Virus record (IMG/VR): IMGVR_UViG_3300000228_000016
Location: 1-42,306 of that record
Direction: 5' to 3' (one strand)
Length of the DNA stretch: 42,306 nucleotides
Origin: a virus
Positions 41,550-42,306 of the stretch are shown here, one piece after another. Each line of letters opens with the position of its first letter. The stretch's first letter is position 1. A model generated the notes under the pieces. That model did not search any database and was not told the origin of the DNA. It worked only from the letters and a program-made list of their open reading frames with translations. A program made the position numbers and the translations under genes.

Positions 41550-41562
41550 AATAACTGTTATT
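41550..41562. promoter_or_regulatory. AATAACNGTTATT palindrome
   Basis: Exact AATAACTGTTATT, fourth exact copy in the window, in the intergenic stretch downstream of the leftward right-end operon. Confidence 0.5.
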
Positions 41563-41582
41563 TTTTGTACTATTTAAAAGGT

Positions 41583-41780
41583 TTATATATATATATTAAT
41601 ATCAACCTCTCTAAATTTAGAATTTATTAATTCCAAGATATGATTTTTATCATTCATACCAGAAGATAAAATATATTTTAAAAGACTTAATCTATGGCTT
41701 GGGATTTCTCTAATTTCTTTTAATGTAAACATACTACCAGAAATAGCTTGTATATTTCTAATTTTACTTTCATAATCCAT
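41583..41780 (-). CDS. Hypothetical protein, 65 aa
   Basis: Leftward ATG at 41778-41780 with AAAGG upstream on that strand. Mostly helical with a beta end; no family recognised. Last gene of the right-end leftward operon. Confidence 0.65.
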   Translation of the reverse strand: MDYESKIRNIQAISGSMFTLKEIREIPSHRLSLLKYILSSGMNDKNHILELINSKFREVDINIYI

Positions 41781-41798
41781 TTTTTACCTTTTTATAAA

Positions 41799-41959
41799 TC
41801 ACATTTTTAAATCAATATTTTTGATTGATTTACAAGTAAGAATAACAAATAAACATTTCGGGCAATCAATTTGACAATTTTCTACTACTTCGCTTCCATC
41901 TAACCCTAAGTATGGATCACGCCATCAAAATCCACAACTACGATCTTTTTAAATGCCAT
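41799..41959 (-). pseudogene. Frameshifted small gene with HAD-like start
   Basis: From the leftward ATG (41957-41959), behind a strong GGAGG, the frame reads MAFKKIVVVDFDGVIH and meets TAG at 41906-41908. DFDGV is the phosphatase motif start of HAD hydrolases. Restoring one base near 41921 continues into a clean frame (DPYLGLDGSEVVENCQIDCPKC...) that ends at TGA 41799-41801. Either a one-base deletion (real or sequencing error) in a gene of about 53 codons or a remnant of a larger HAD gene. Confidence 0.5.
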
Positions 41960-42201
41960 TAATTTTCCTCCGTCAAAGAGTTTTTAGCAAAAGGATCAAT
42001 TAAATTTGATCTATTTTTCAAAAATATTGACTCATCACCATCTTTAAAGTAAATATGACTTGCTGCTCTATACTCACTTTCACTTTTGAAAGCAAAATGA
42101 TGAAGCCTAAGATCTTCAATATTTACATTTTTATTTTTTGCTAATAGATCTTCTCTACCTAAAACAATGACTTCTTTTTGGTAAATAAAAATTTTTTCCA
42201 C
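41959..42201 (-). CDS. Hypothetical protein, 80 aa
   Basis: Leftward GTG start (42199-42201) with GCGAGGAAC at correct spacing, part of which lies in the inverted repeat. Mixed charged, no motif, no family. First gene under the right-end copy of the early promoter element; its stop overlaps the next ATG by one base. Confidence 0.7.
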   Translation of the reverse strand: MEKIFIYQKEVIVLGREDLLAKNKNVNIEDLRLHHFAFKSESEYRAASHIYFKDGDESIFLKNRSNLIDPFAKNSLTEEN

Positions 42202-42306
42202 CTTGTTCCTCGCTTTTGATTAAAATATATTAGAGACATTATAATCTCTTGACAGGATAAGTTGCTAGGTTATCCTGATAGAAATTAGAAAAAGTCAGAG
42301 TGACTG
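42202..42306. repeat. Right copy of 105-bp exact inverted repeat, with leftward promoter
   Basis: Exact reverse complement of 485-589: hairpin, AGAGA/TCTCT palindrome with TATAAT, leader and ribosome site, here driving the leftward gene at 41959-42201. The final bases match the 3' coding end of the gene at 105-506, so a related gene probably continues past the window. Confidence 0.95.

Noticed and set aside
1-42306. Direct terminal repeats or a circular overlap
   Set aside because: The first and last bases do not match in direct orientation; only the inverted 105-base match was found.
1-42306. tRNA genes, rRNA or a CRISPR array
   Set aside because: No cloverleaf-like GTTCRAATC region and no regularly spaced repeats were seen; short repeats present are promoter elements.

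Overview
This window is most of a tailed double-stranded DNA phage genome (Caudoviricetes) or a prophage-like element. It is very AT-rich. Tightly packed, mostly rightward genes often overlap by an ATGA or TAATG junction. The head module is Mu-like: portal of the gp29/DUF935 type, gpI-like protease/scaffold, gp36-like connector and gpG-like tail completion protein. It is followed by a tail-tube protein, a tail chaperone with a -1 frameshift, a 2017-residue tape measure and a tail tip/fibre block. There is one tube-like protein and no recognisable sheath, so I expect a long non-contractile tail (siphovirus). The host cannot be named from the sequence; the base composition only suggests a low-GC bacterium.

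Layout. (1) 1-4200: small early-type genes, several with their own copy of a repeated promoter/operator element, plus a thioredoxin. (2) 4300-5510: tiny ORFs, then a leftward VRR-NUC nuclease. (3) 5600-12700: a rightward operon with a ribbon-helix-helix protein, a ParB-like protein, a cytosine-C5 DNA methyltransferase interrupted by an intein, an asparagine-synthetase-like PP-loop enzyme, thymidine kinase and a CmoA-like methyltransferase-fold enzyme. (4) 12690-21430: terminase, portal, protease, capsid and connectors. (5) 21440-38540: tail genes, with a methyltransferase/glycosyltransferase pair and a secreted-protein cargo cassette inserted among them. (6) 38540-39960: endolysin, then a receiver-domain protein with a C-terminal membrane segment. 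(7) 39950-42306: a leftward ParB-like gene and a leftward small-gene operon driven from an exact inverted copy of the early promoter found near the left end.

The most interesting system is at 7277-12165. A CmoA-like enzyme (the CmoA family makes carboxy-S-adenosylmethionine), a C5-cytosine methyltransferase whose otherwise conserved motif X Asn is Arg, and an asparagine-synthetase-like ATP pyrophosphatase with no glutaminase domain sit in one operon. My inference is a pathway that carboxymethylates cytosine in phage DNA and then amidates the carboxylate. The methyltransferase intein splits it exactly before its catalytic Cys.

No polymerase, primase, helicase, integrase, tRNA, rRNA or CRISPR array was recognised. 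The window probably does not hold the whole genome, or replication relies on the host. No direct terminal repeat was seen.
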